From Exiguobacterium sp. KRL4 (GTDB lineage: Bacteria; Bacillota; Bacilli; Exiguobacteriales; Exiguobacteriaceae): a stretch of DNA of 54,751 bases. The stretch lies in assembly GCF_001870785.1 (NCBI RefSeq), contig NZ_MOLV01000008.1:1-54751 (forward strand), in the 5' to 3' direction. The notes beneath the pieces are model-generated. The model saw only the letters and a program-made list of their open reading frames with translations, had not been told where the DNA came from and searched no databases. Both the position numbers and the translations under genes were made by a program. The first letter of the stretch is position 1; each line of letters begins with the position of its first letter. Shown here piece by piece: positions 34,509 through 43,045 of the stretch.

Positions 34509-35143
34509 ACTGCGGACTTTGCGGACAAGCATTTTTACCAAGTTGGTCGTTGTCGAACGTCTGGACTAGGCAAACCCTATGTCCAACCTGTAAAATAGAA
34601 TTTGTGAAAAAAGGGGAATGCGCAGACTGCGGAAAACCGGGACAAGCGCTCTGTGCGGACTGCCAGCAGTGGCGAACGCAGGGACAAGCACTGGTCACAC
34701 ATCCCTTGTTTCTTTATCATCCGCAGGCCAAGGCATTTATGAAACAGTATAAGTTTCTCGGAGATACCGCTTTGCTCGAAGTGTTTAAAACAGAGCTAAA
34801 GAAGGTAAAAGTCAAACAGGACTGGATTGTTCCGATTCCGTTAAGCCCGGATCGGTTGGCAGAACGTCGTTTTAATCAAGCCGAATGGATTGCCCGGATG
34901 TTGCGGGGGCGTGTCCATCTGGCATTGGAGCGAACGGATGGTGTTGCGCTCAGCCACTTATCGAGACGACAACGGCACGAGCGGACGAACCCGTTTCACG
35001 TCATTCAACCGGTTGGTGGAAAAAACATTCTGCTTGTGGATGATGTGTACACGACAGGAATCACCTTACGCCAAGCGGCTTCTCGACTGCGTGAAGCCGG
35101 AGCGAACGAAATTTCTGCCGTAACTTTATTTCGAAGTGTTTAA
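34505..35143 (+). CDS. comFC: Competence protein ComFC (phosphoribosyltransferase-like)
   Basis: 212 residues. Four CxxC pairs at the N-terminus (Cys3/6, 26/29, 39/42, 50/53) and a C-terminal phosphoribosyltransferase fold with ILLVDDVYTTGIT around residue 180. Contains PLSPDRLAERRFNQ, typical for ComF proteins. Works with ComFA in transformation. ATGA overlap with comFA; its own stop codon is the -35 of the sigma-D promoter that follows. Confidence 0.94.
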   Translation: MNCGLCGQAFLPSWSLSNVWTRQTLCPTCKIEFVKKGECADCGKPGQALCADCQQWRTQGQALVTHPLFLYHPQAKAFMKQYKFLGDTALLEVFKTELKKVKVKQDWIVPIPLSPDRLAERRFNQAEWIARMLRGRVHLALERTDGVALSHLSRRQRHERTNPFHVIQPVGGKNILLVDDVYTTGITLRQAASRLREAGANEISAVTLFRSV

Positions 35144-35166
35144 AAAAGTCTCATTCCTGCCGATAT
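35141..35166 (+). promoter_or_regulatory. Sigma-D (SigD) promoter for yvyF-flgM and downstream flagellar genes
   Basis: TAAA (35141-35144), 14-bp spacer, GCCGATAT (35159-35166): an exact match to the B. subtilis sigma-D consensus. The -35 element uses the comFC stop codon. It explains how the late flagellar genes are read independently of competence genes. Confidence 0.88.
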
Positions 35167-35185
35167 TCAATATGAGGTGAAGGAA

Positions 35186-35566
35186 ATGGATGTATTAAAC
35201 TGCAAAACTTGTGGGAAGTTATTTGTTCGTCAATCTTCTGATCTCTGTGTGGATTGTATCAGAAAAGATCATACTGATTTTGAGAAGGTGCGTGAGTTCC
35301 TGCGAGAACGGCGAAAAGTCCGAACCTCACCTGTCGATGTTGAGATGACTATCGGTGTGAAAAAAGAAAATGTATACCGATACATTAAAGAAGGGCGATT
35401 GTTGATTTCTGAGATTTCTCAGATGGAGATCATGTGTGAGAGTTGCGGGAAGCCCTCCCGTGATGGCACGATTTGTGCCGAATGTCGTGAAAAGCTGCGA
35501 CGTGACCTCGCCCAAGCGATGCTGGATTCTTCTGCCCCTTCGAAACCGAGAACGTATCGAACTTGA
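35186..35566 (+). CDS. yvyF: Flagellar operon protein YvyF
   Basis: 126 residues. N-terminal zinc-ribbon-like CKTCGKLF...LCVDCIRKD, a central helix-turn-helix-like region (VEMTIGVKKENVYRYIKEGRL) and a second CESCGKPS...ICAECREKL. Same layout as B. subtilis YvyF, of unknown exact role, always beside flgM. ATG at 35186 follows GAGGTGAAGG; the GTG nine bases upstream lies in that site. Confidence 0.9.
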   Translation: MDVLNCKTCGKLFVRQSSDLCVDCIRKDHTDFEKVREFLRERRKVRTSPVDVEMTIGVKKENVYRYIKEGRLLISEISQMEIMCESCGKPSRDGTICAECREKLRRDLAQAMLDSSAPSKPRTYRT

Positions 35567-35602
35567 ATTAAGAATCTTGTAGTCTAGAAAGCAGGTGTTC
35601 AC

Positions 35603-35851
35603 ATGCGAATTGATTCTACGAAATGGGTGAATATGCCTAAAGCGTACGAAAAAAATCAAAAAGTAGAAGGAACAGAACCAACACGTACGAATCGGCCGGA
35701 TGAAGTGACGATCTCAAGCGAAGCGCGGATGCGTTTTAGTGAGACCCCCTCTTCCCGGACCGAGAAAATCGAATCCCTTCGTCAAGCCATTCAGGATGGA
35801 ACCTATAAACCGGATGCGAAAAAAATCGCGGAACGTTTCTTGAACTTGTAA
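35603..35851 (+). CDS. flgM: Anti-sigma-D factor FlgM
   Basis: 82 residues. C-terminal half with EKIESLRQAIQDGTYKPDAKKIAERFLN is the sigma-binding segment of FlgM; the N-terminal half is disordered (PTRTNRPDEVTISSEA). It holds sigma-D inactive until the hook is complete. The sigma-D promoter upstream of yvyF gives negative feedback. Confidence 0.95.
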   Translation: MRIDSTKWVNMPKAYEKNQKVEGTEPTRTNRPDEVTISSEARMRFSETPSSRTEKIESLRQAIQDGTYKPDAKKIAERFLNL

Positions 35852-35875
35852 GAAGGTTAACTCAGACAGTAGAGG

Positions 35876-35908
35876 CGACTCGGGGCACGGATGCGCGGGT
35901 CGTTTTTT
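35876..35908 (+). terminator. Weak terminator between flgM and flgN
   Basis: CGACTCG (35876-35882) with CGGGTCG (35896-35902), 13-base loop, six T. The short stem suggests partial readthrough into flgN-flgK. Confidence 0.65.
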
Positions 35909-35949
35909 ATATGAACGCATATACATAATAGAAGAGGAGGAATGGACGG

Positions 35950-36357
35950 ATGGAACTCATCGATCAGCTGACGGCAGCACACATTCCGTTATTAAAACTA
36001 GCAGAAGAAAAAAAGCAGGTCCTGATTCAAAATGACATGCAACGTCTTTCGCAAATCGTCAAGGAAGAACCGGTTCATCTGAAACGAATCGAACAGTTGG
36101 AACAGCAACGGATCGAGCAGATGGGGACGATGACGATGACGGAATGGCTACAGACTCATCCGACAGATGTCGATTCCATGCGTCAGTTGCTCCAGGCAAT
36201 CGGTCAACTGAAGGCACTCAATGAACTAAATGCCGACCTGCTCGAACAGTCGCTTCAGTATCTCAACTGGCACCTTGAGCTGTTGATACCGGAGGCCGAT
36301 GATTTTACATATGGTCAATCCGCGCTGGACCGCGCACACTTCAATCGCAATGCCTAA
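35950..36357 (+). CDS. flgN: FlgN-type chaperone for hook-junction proteins
   Basis: 135 residues, almost entirely helical, with LLKLAEEKKQVLIQNDMQRLSQIVKEE and an LNELNADLLEQSLQYLNWHL C-terminal helix as in FlgN/YvyG proteins. Keeps FlgK and FlgL, encoded directly downstream, ready for export. Strong site AGAGGAGG upstream. Confidence 0.9.
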   Translation: MELIDQLTAAHIPLLKLAEEKKQVLIQNDMQRLSQIVKEEPVHLKRIEQLEQQRIEQMGTMTMTEWLQTHPTDVDSMRQLLQAIGQLKALNELNADLLEQSLQYLNWHLELLIPEADDFTYGQSALDRAHFNRNA

Positions 36358-36369
36358 GGGGGAAACAAC

Positions 36370-37899
36370 ATGGGATCAACATTCATGGGGCTTGAAACAG
36401 GCCGGCGTGCGCTGACGACGAATCAGTGGGCACTCCAGTCAACCGGAAACAATATCGCCAATGCAGGAACCGTCGGATTTTCACGGCAACGTCTTGTCAT
36501 GGCGACAACAGAACAACTGTCGATGGCAATCGGCACAGGAAAGATGGGACAAATCGGGACCGGTGTGAAAGGTGAACTCCTCGAACGTGTCCGTGATGTC
36601 ATGCTCGATAAACAATACCGGGACGAGGCGACGAAGACATCTTATTATGGTACAAAAGAAGCCGCATTCGGTCGGATGGAAGACGTCATCAATGAACCGT
36701 CCGATACCGGCTTATCCAAAGCCTTTGATGGGTTTTGGGAATCCCTTCAGACTTTATCAACAAATCCCCAAGATTCCGGTGCTCGGAGTGTCGTTCGTCA
36801 AAAAGCAGAGACGTTGACACAAACGTTTAATTATATGGCGAAGGCACTTAATCAAGTACAAGGTGACTTGAAAAGTGAGATTGAGGTCTCGACCAAAAAA
36901 GTAAATGATCTGTTCAAAAAGATTCATAATATCAATGCGGAAATCCATACGGTCGAACCACTTGGTGTGTTACCAAATGCACTTTATGATGAACGAGACC
37001 GTTATTTCGATGAACTCGCAGAGTACGTCGATTTTGAAAAAGTATCAGTCGACGGCGATGCGATTCAGCAAGGAACACTTGGAAATACGGTTAAAACGGC
37101 AGAGGGTCGGATCGATGTTCGAATCAAATTACCGAACGGTGATAAGTTGCTTGCAGTGGATTCGGATTTACCACAAGCTGGAACGTTGACCTTTACAACA
37201 GATGACAATGGTCTCTATACAGGATTCAAAACGGATTCACAAACGATGTCATTTGACACAGCCGGCGGTTTTTCATCAGGTCGATTAATTGGTCTGATTG
37301 AGATGTATGGACACGTGGAGGATGGTCAAGCAACCGGTGAGTACGTCAACATGCAAGGACATTTGGATGAGATGGCGACGACGTTTGCGACTGCATTCAA
37401 CGAAGCGCATGCTACGAATGTAAAAAAAGACAAGACAGCGGGTACAAGTGAATTTTTTGTTTCTTCCAACGGAGGAGCAATCACAGCGAAGTCGATTACG
37501 CTTGGAGCAGACATTAAAAAGAGTCTAGATAACATTGCTACCTCGACAGACGGGAACATCGGTGATAGTGCCGGTGCCTTGAAGCTGGCCAACATGAAGA
37601 CGGCAAGCATTCGTTTTGAACGATCCGATACGACGACGACAATTGGTTCGTTTTATCAAAACGTCATTGGAGACATGGCAGTCGCAACGGATCAGGTCGC
37701 TCGGCTCGGTCAGAGTTCTGCCGTCTTGATGGAAAGTGCGGAACAGCGCCGTATGTCGGTTTCTGCTGTTTCGATTGATGAAGAGATGACAATGATGATT
37801 CAGTACCAACATGCATACAACGCGGCAGCGCGTAATATTACTACGGTTGATGAGATGCTTGATAAAATCATCAATGGTATGGGAATCGTAGGACGGTGA
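36370..37899 (+). CDS. flgK: Flagellar hook-associated protein 1
   Basis: 509 residues. N-terminal GLETGRRALTTNQWALQSTGNNIANAGTVGFSRQR carries the rod/hook family signature and the C-terminal IQYQHAYNAAARNITTVDEMLDKIINGMGIVGR the matching closing helix. First of the two hook-filament junction proteins. Starts 13 bases after flgN behind AAGGGGG. Confidence 0.96.
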   Translation: MGSTFMGLETGRRALTTNQWALQSTGNNIANAGTVGFSRQRLVMATTEQLSMAIGTGKMGQIGTGVKGELLERVRDVMLDKQYRDEATKTSYYGTKEAAFGRMEDVINEPSDTGLSKAFDGFWESLQTLSTNPQDSGARSVVRQKAETLTQTFNYMAKALNQVQGDLKSEIEVSTKKVNDLFKKIHNINAEIHTVEPLGVLPNALYDERDRYFDELAEYVDFEKVSVDGDAIQQGTLGNTVKTAEGRIDVRIKLPNGDKLLAVDSDLPQAGTLTFTTDDNGLYTGFKTDSQTMSFDTAGGFSSGRLIGLIEMYGHVEDGQATGEYVNMQGHLDEMATTFATAFNEAHATNVKKDKTAGTSEFFVSSNGGAITAKSITLGADIKKSLDNIATSTDGNIGDSAGALKLANMKTASIRFERSDTTTTIGSFYQNVIGDMAVATDQVARLGQSSAVLMESAEQRRMSVSAVSIDEEMTMMIQYQHAYNAAARNITTVDEMLDKIINGMGIVGR

Positions 37900-37906
37900 T
37901 GACTAA

Positions 37907-38866
37907 ATGCGCGTAACACAAACGATGCTGACGAAAACGAATATCGGACATCTATCAGCCAGTTATCAAAAACTGAGTGCGATGCAGGAACAATTGATCA
38001 GTGGAAAAAAGATTCAGCGACCATCTGAAGATCCAGTCGTCGCGATGCAGGGGATTCGTTACCGGACAGAAGTGCGTGAAGTCGAACAGTTCAAAAAAAA
38101 TGTCAATGAAGCGACAGGTTGGATGGACTTGACGGACTCTGCACTGAACGAAGTGACATCCGCCATGAGCCGGGTCCGTGAATTGACGACACAAGCTGCG
38201 ACGGATACGTATGATGCCACGCAACGAAAAGCAATCCAAAGCGAAGTCGGTCAGTTGATTGAACATATCGGGACACTGGCGAACACGAAATATAATGAAA
38301 AAGCCATTTTTAATGGAACAAAGACCGATCAGCCGTTCATTTCGATGGAAGGTCTGAAAGACTATTTAACAACACCAGGTAAGGCGGTTGATACCGTTTT
38401 TACGGACGGTGATCCAACTGAAAAAGAAAATGAAGTCATCCGCTATGAAATTTCTTCCGGAATTGAAGTCCAAGTCAACGTTTCACCGACGAATGTCTTT
38501 AGTCCGGAGACGTTTACGACGCTCAAAAAATTATACGATGCCCTTGGTGGGGTTTCGGACGCAGGTGCCGTTGATAGTTCAAATAATGGAGCCGAATTGT
38601 CAGGGATGTTAAAAGATCTTGATAGTATGCTCAATCAAACGGTCGAAACGCGTGCTGATCTCGGGGCGCGGGTCAACCGACTCGAATTGAATGCGTCGCG
38701 TCTGGAAGATCAAGAAATTATCGCGAAATCGGTCATGTCGGATAACGAAGACATCGAAGCCGAAAAAGTCATCATGGAACTGAAGTCGTATGAAACGTTA
38801 CACCGTGCGGCACTCAGCGCGGGGGCGCGGATCATTCAGCCGACCTTGCTTGATTTCTTACGTTAA
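37907..38866 (+). CDS. flgL: Flagellar hook-associated protein 3
   Basis: 319 residues. Flagellin-like N-terminus (MRVTQTMLTKTNIGHLSASYQKLSAMQEQLISGKKIQRPSEDP in part) and C-terminus (ETRADLGARVNRLE ... YETLHRAALSAGARIIQPTLLDFL). Joins the filament to FlgK. Eight bases after the flgK stop. Confidence 0.96.
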   Translation: MRVTQTMLTKTNIGHLSASYQKLSAMQEQLISGKKIQRPSEDPVVAMQGIRYRTEVREVEQFKKNVNEATGWMDLTDSALNEVTSAMSRVRELTTQAATDTYDATQRKAIQSEVGQLIEHIGTLANTKYNEKAIFNGTKTDQPFISMEGLKDYLTTPGKAVDTVFTDGDPTEKENEVIRYEISSGIEVQVNVSPTNVFSPETFTTLKKLYDALGGVSDAGAVDSSNNGAELSGMLKDLDSMLNQTVETRADLGARVNRLELNASRLEDQEIIAKSVMSDNEDIEAEKVIMELKSYETLHRAALSAGARIIQPTLLDFLR

Positions 38867-38883
38867 GAAGGGAATGACGGACG

Positions 38884-39462
38884 GTGAATCTGCCACATCT
38901 TGAGATGCGTCAAACGTCAGCGAAGATTGGAATCAATACGACCCGAGCCACGCTTGAGCAGCATCAGGCACCGGCGTCGTTATCGATCGAACAACCAAAA
39001 GGGAATCTGTCGATCGAGACAGTCGCAGCACGTCTCGAAATCGACTCGACCCAAGCGATGATTGAAACGGGACGGCTTCCAGCGTTTGAGTCCGTCCAGC
39101 GTTATGCAGAATATGGTCGTCAGATGGGGCAACAGGCAGTTAGTCGGGCAGCAGCGGAAGGCGATCAATTGATGCGAATCGAGCAAGGAGGCAATGCAGT
39201 AGCCCGCGTCGCAAAATCGCGGGATACGCCACCTGCCGAAGTGACGACACTTGGTTTCTCGCCACGTAGTCTCGACCGGGTCAAAATCAATTACACGCCG
39301 GCAGAAGTACAACTCAACTATACGGCTGAGAAACCACGGATTGAGGTTCAGGTCAACCGACCGGAGTTGAACGTCACGGAAGGTACGGTCGAAATCTATC
39401 TACGGGAACAAAATCAACTGGATATGTGGCCGGTCGGCGGCATATTCGATGGGGAAGGATAA
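38884..39462 (+). CDS. yviE: YviE-like flagellar cluster protein (DUF6470)
   Basis: 192 residues; begins LPHLEMRQTSAKIGINTTRA and contains repeated short strands (LSIEQPKGNLSIETVAARLEID) as in B. subtilis YviE, a protein of unknown role lying between flgL and fliW. GTG start at 38884, 18 bases after flgL. No membrane helix. Overlap with the likely fliW start is avoided by taking the later fliW ATG. Confidence 0.85.
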   Translation: MNLPHLEMRQTSAKIGINTTRATLEQHQAPASLSIEQPKGNLSIETVAARLEIDSTQAMIETGRLPAFESVQRYAEYGRQMGQQAVSRAAAEGDQLMRIEQGGNAVARVAKSRDTPPAEVTTLGFSPRSLDRVKINYTPAEVQLNYTAEKPRIEVQVNRPELNVTEGTVEIYLREQNQLDMWPVGGIFDGEG

Positions 39463-39466
39463 TCAT

Positions 39467-39907
39467 ATGCAAATCAACACTGATTTTTTTGGTACGGTGC
39501 AAGTAGAAGAAAGTGAAATCATTACCTTTGCTTCAGAAGTACCGGGTTTCCCGGATGCCCGGCGTTTTATCCTGTTACCGTTTGGAGAAGGGATTCCCTT
39601 TTGGTCGTTTCAATCGATTGATCAAGAGGAATGTGCGTTTGTCGTGACAAATCCGTTTTGGATTGATCCGGATTACGTGTTTGAATTACCGGAGTCGGCC
39701 AAAGAACAACTGGGTATTCAAGAAACCGCACAAGTTGCTGTTTATACGACCGTGACCTTACGGGAACCGTTCCAAGAATCGACGACAAACTTGCGCGCCC
39801 CGTTCGTCATGGAGACGAAACGTCGTCAAGCGAAACAGATCATCCTCGACGAAACGTATGCGAACCGACGGATGATTGGTAGTTTGACCGAAGTAGGTGG
39901 CCGCTGA
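39467..39907 (+). CDS. fliW: Flagellar assembly factor and CsrA antagonist FliW
   Basis: 146 residues. Contains [20 protein letters not shown] and [14 protein letters not shown], conserved FliW blocks. FliW binds CsrA and flagellin and so links filament protein level to translation. MQINTDFFG at 39467 is the start after GGGGAAGG; the six codons upstream overlap yviE. Its TGA overlaps the csrA ATG. Confidence 0.95.
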   Translation: MQINTDFFGTVQVEESEIITFASEVPGFPDARRFILLPFGEGIPFWSFQSIDQEECAFVVTNPFWIDPDYVFELPESAKEQLGIQETAQVAVYTTVTLREPFQESTTNLRAPFVMETKRRQAKQIILDETYANRRMIGSLTEVGGR

Positions 39908-40134
39908 TGCTCGTTTTAAAACGAAAAGCAGGAGAAGCGATTCAAATTGGCGACGATATCGAGTTGACGATTCTTGCGATTGAAGGCGATCAAGTCAAAC
40001 TGGGGATCAATGCCCCGCGGCAAATCGATATTCACCGGAAAGAGATCTATCTGGCGATTCAGGACGAGAATGCGGAAGCATCGCAAAGTACCGGTTTGAT
40101 GAGCCAATTGTTGAAACATCGGACGGATACATAA
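39907..40134 (+). CDS. csrA: Carbon storage/translation regulator CsrA
   Basis: 75 residues. [20 protein letters not shown] and [22 protein letters not shown] are the CsrA core with the RNA-binding Arg/Ile-His-Arg region intact. It represses hag translation in Bacillus. Here hag does not follow; a terminator and an isoprenoid gene do. Confidence 0.97.
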   Translation: MLVLKRKAGEAIQIGDDIELTILAIEGDQVKLGINAPRQIDIHRKEIYLAIQDENAEASQSTGLMSQLLKHRTDT

Positions 40135-40140
40135 TCAAGG

Positions 40141-40176
40141 CTTCTTTTGCTAATTCCTAGCAGAAGAAGTTTTTTC
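40141..40176 (+). terminator. Terminator of the flagellar operon
   Basis: CTTCTTTTGCTA pairs with TAGCAGAAGAAG around ATTCC, followed by six T. Confidence 0.92.
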
Positions 40177-40266
40177 ATCTCACGAAAAAAATGCTCATTT
40201 CTTTTGAATCGTGTATAGTAATGTAGAGAAAAGAAACCTTTTTGACTAAAGAGGGAGTGTAGTGGG

Positions 40267-41091
40267 ATGAATGAGACGAAGCAGCTGAAGAAAGATGCGA
40301 ATCGTGTACTAAAAGCGACGAGCCGGACCTTTTATATACCGATCAGCCGTCTATCACAGGAATTACAGGAAGCAGTCGGCGCTGCTTATTTATGTATGCG
40401 GGCAATTGACGAGATCGAGGATCACGAAGAGTTGTCGACAGACATCAAAACAACCTTGTTGCGCGAGACGGCCTTACTGATGCGGGGAACATTTTCGAGT
40501 GAAACATACCGGACGCTGATTGCACCGTATGCCAATCAGTTACCGGAAGTGACACGTCGTCTTCCGGAATGGATTGCGTACTGCCCAGTCGGCATTCGGG
40601 CGAAAGTACTGGAATCGACGGCTGAGATGGCGGAAGGGATGGCGGTTTGGGCGGAACGAGACTGGACGGTTAAAACAGCTGCTGACTTGGATGAATATAC
40701 GTATTACGTGGCGGGACTCGTCGGTGTCATGTTATCGGATATCTGGTACTGGAAAGCCGGTATCGTGACCGATAAACAGCAGGCGATTGGTTTTGGACGC
40801 GGCTTGCAGGCTGTCAACATCCTACGGAATCAACAAGAAGATGCCGAACGCGGGGTCGGCTATTTCCCACCAGGTTGGACGACGGAAACGATGTTTAATT
40901 ATGCGCGCGAGAACTTAGCGGAAGCGGATGCGTATCTGGCATCGATTCCAAAACAGACGACGATTTATGAGTTCTGTAAGATTCCCTTGGCTCTTGCACA
41001 CGGGACGCTCGATGCGCTCGCACGCGGAAAAGAAAAACTCAGTCGACCGGAAGTCTTGAAGATTGTCGGAAGTGCGGTTTTAAAACGATAA
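40267..41091 (+). CDS. Squalene/phytoene synthase family protein (YisP-like)
   Basis: 274 residues of the trans-isoprenyl diphosphate synthase (head-to-head) family. The first Asp-rich motif is RAIDEIEDHE (about residues 42-51), the second is NILRNQQEDAERGVGYFPPG, where family synthases have RD-x-x-x-D; the first Asp is Asn here. C-terminal part retains helices as in CrtM/HpnC. B. subtilis YisP of this family was reported to release farnesol rather than make squalene. Monocistronic, no other carotenoid or hopanoid genes nearby. ATG after GAGGGAG. Family sure, activity open. Confidence 0.85.
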   Translation: MNETKQLKKDANRVLKATSRTFYIPISRLSQELQEAVGAAYLCMRAIDEIEDHEELSTDIKTTLLRETALLMRGTFSSETYRTLIAPYANQLPEVTRRLPEWIAYCPVGIRAKVLESTAEMAEGMAVWAERDWTVKTAADLDEYTYYVAGLVGVMLSDIWYWKAGIVTDKQQAIGFGRGLQAVNILRNQQEDAERGVGYFPPGWTTETMFNYARENLAEADAYLASIPKQTTIYEFCKIPLALAHGTLDALARGKEKLSRPEVLKIVGSAVLKR

Positions 41092-41103
41092 GTGAATTAA
41101 AAT

Positions 41104-41139
41104 GGAGACCTCGTTCCTCGGAACAGGGTCTCCGTTTTT
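41104..41139. terminator. Terminator between converging genes
   Basis: GGAGACC...GTTCC pairs with GGAAC...GGTCTCC (small internal loop), then GTTTTTG. Confidence 0.85.
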
Positions 41140-41143
41140 GTGG

Positions 41144-42046
41144 TTAACGAATATCTTCGAGGTACGATAAGACTTTTTCTTCATATGCTGCTCGGTCATG
41201 TTTGTAGGACTGGACATGTCCACCGTTTTCCGTGACGTACAACTCAGACCGGGGTGCTGCTTTTTGGAGGCGCATGCTTTCCGTCACGGGAATCGCATCG
41301 TCGTCTTTCCCATGAATCATGAGAATGGGATACTCGATTCGGCGAATCGCTTCAATCGGCTTGACCCGTTCCGGATTCAGTCCGGTCAACGGTGGTGTCA
41401 CCTGCAAGATGATCGGTGTGAACGGGAAGTTAGGCAGTCCACTCCAAACCGGCAGATTCGTCTCGAGATAATTTTTGAGATTGCTGAACGGACTGTCGGC
41501 GATGATACCAGCCACGTCCGCTTTTGGTGCCGTGACGAGAGAAGTTGCAGCCCCCATGGAGATCCCGTACAGGACAACCGGTTCGGATGCTCGTGATTTC
41601 GCATAGTTGACGGCAGTCAATAAATCATCCTGTTCTTTTGCGCCGACCGTGACACGTTTTCCTTCGGATTCACCGGATCCCCGGAAATCAAATGTCAGTA
41701 CATTGTAGCCGGCGTCATGAAACTTTTTGAACAGTGGTAAAACCGGCAAATCATTTTGTTCCCGGTTTTTCCCGTACCCGTGGGCGAAGACGATCGTCAG
41801 CTTGGCGTCTTCACTTGGAATCCACCAACCGGACAGGCGCGTCCGGTCTTTGGCGGACCGGAAGGAAATATTTTCATAAGCAAGACCTTCTGCTTTTTTC
41901 GGATTGGTCGTCAATGGCTCACGAGTCGGCTCCGTCAACGAAGAACCGACGTAGGCGGAAATCCCGACGATCGCAATCAAAACCAGGACGATCAATACGA
42001 TCAGTCCGGCAATCAGTTTCTTACGATGTTTTTTCAAAAACGACAC
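41144..42046 (-). CDS. Alpha/beta hydrolase, membrane-anchored
   Basis: 300 residues. Basic N-terminus and one membrane helix (about 10-33, LIAGLIVLIVLVLIAIVGI) put the domain outside or at the membrane. Catalytic Ser in YGISMGAATS, Asp in HGKDDDAIP and His in NGGHVQSY; oxyanion region FAHGYGKNRE. Resembles YqkD-type prolyl-oligopeptidase-like hydrolases. ATG at 42046 follows GAGGGAGGATC. Substrate unknown. Confidence 0.85.
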   Translation of the reverse strand: MSFLKKHRKKLIAGLIVLIVLVLIAIVGISAYVGSSLTEPTREPLTTNPKKAEGLAYENISFRSAKDRTRLSGWWIPSEDAKLTIVFAHGYGKNREQNDLPVLPLFKKFHDAGYNVLTFDFRGSGESEGKRVTVGAKEQDDLLTAVNYAKSRASEPVVLYGISMGAATSLVTAPKADVAGIIADSPFSNLKNYLETNLPVWSGLPNFPFTPIILQVTPPLTGLNPERVKPIEAIRRIEYPILMIHGKDDDAIPVTESMRLQKAAPRSELYVTENGGHVQSYKHDRAAYEEKVLSYLEDIR

Positions 42047-42083
42047 GGCGATCCTCCCTCTCTATTCTGATCATATCCATTGC

Positions 42084-42965
42084 TTAATGGATGTCTTTTT
42101 TCTTGAAACGACCACCATGGACATCGTGAATATTGCCGATGGCGATGAAGGCTTCTTCGTCAAAATCACGGACGATTTCTTTTAATTTCGTTTCTTCCAG
42201 ACGACTGATGACACAAAAGATGATTTTTTTGTCATCCCCGGAAAAGGCACCTTCTCCATTTAAGTAGGTCATCGTCCGACCAAGCCGGTCCATGATGGCT
42301 AGACCAATCTCTTCGTGGTTTTCAGAAATGATCCAGACACTTTTGGACTGGTCGAGTCCATCAATGACCACATCAATCGTCTTAAACGCGATGAAATACG
42401 TAATCAACGAATACATCGCCCGGTCCCAGCCGAAGACGAAACCCGCAGCACCTAAGATGAAGACGTTAAAGAACATGACGATCTCACCAACAGAAAAAGG
42501 TGTCGAGCGGCTAAACGAAACGGCTAAAATTTCCGTTCCGTCGAGCGAACCGCTGGCCCGAATGACAATTCCGACCCCAATCCCAAGAATCAATCCACCA
42601 AACACAGTCGCGAGTAAATCGACGCTTGTCATCGGTCCGATGTCTTCGAGCAGTTTCGTCGCCATCGCCATGATTGAGATGGCATAAAGTGTCGACAAAG
42701 CAAACGTTTTTCCGATTTGTTTATAACCAAAGAAGATGAACGGAATATTGAGAAAGAACAGCCATAAGGCAAGCGTCGTATCCGTCAGTTTGGAGGCAAT
42801 GATCGAAATCCCAACGATACCCCCATCGATGATGCTGTTTGGGACAAGAAATCCTTTTAGTCCAATCGCAAAAATCACGGCACCAATCGTCAATAACAAC
42901 AGGCGGCGCACGAGTTGCCATTTCGTCGAACGGCGGTGTCGTTTGGCCTGTTCAGCAACGGGCAT
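42084..42965 (-). CDS. YitT family membrane protein (DUF161/DUF2179)
   Basis: 293 residues: five to six membrane helices in the YitT part (GLKGFLVPNSIIDGGIVGIS; GIVIRASGSLDGTEI) and a C-terminal DUF2179 cytoplasmic domain from about 220 (IDGLDQSKSVWIISENHEEI ... FIAIGNIHDVHG). Function unknown though widespread in Bacillales. MPVAEQAK at 42965 is taken as start after AAAGGAGGAA. Confidence 0.88.
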   Translation of the reverse strand: MPVAEQAKRHRRSTKWQLVRRLLLLTIGAVIFAIGLKGFLVPNSIIDGGIVGISIIASKLTDTTLALWLFFLNIPFIFFGYKQIGKTFALSTLYAISIMAMATKLLEDIGPMTSVDLLATVFGGLILGIGVGIVIRASGSLDGTEILAVSFSRSTPFSVGEIVMFFNVFILGAAGFVFGWDRAMYSLITYFIAFKTIDVVIDGLDQSKSVWIISENHEEIGLAIMDRLGRTMTYLNGEGAFSGDDKKIIFCVISRLEETKLKEIVRDFDEEAFIAIGNIHDVHGGRFKKKDIH

Positions 42966-43002
42966 CGAATTCCTCCTTTTTACACACTTTTCATTACTAT
43001 AA

Positions 43003-43041
43003 CAAAAAAGCACTAAGGCGCGCGAGAACGACCTTAGTGCT
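43003..43041 (-). terminator. Terminator after the PAS-GGDEF-EAL gene
   Basis: AGCACTAAGG (43009-43018) with CCTTAGTGCT (43032-43041); on the minus strand it is followed by six T. Confidence 0.9.
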
Positions 43042-43045
43042 GGTA

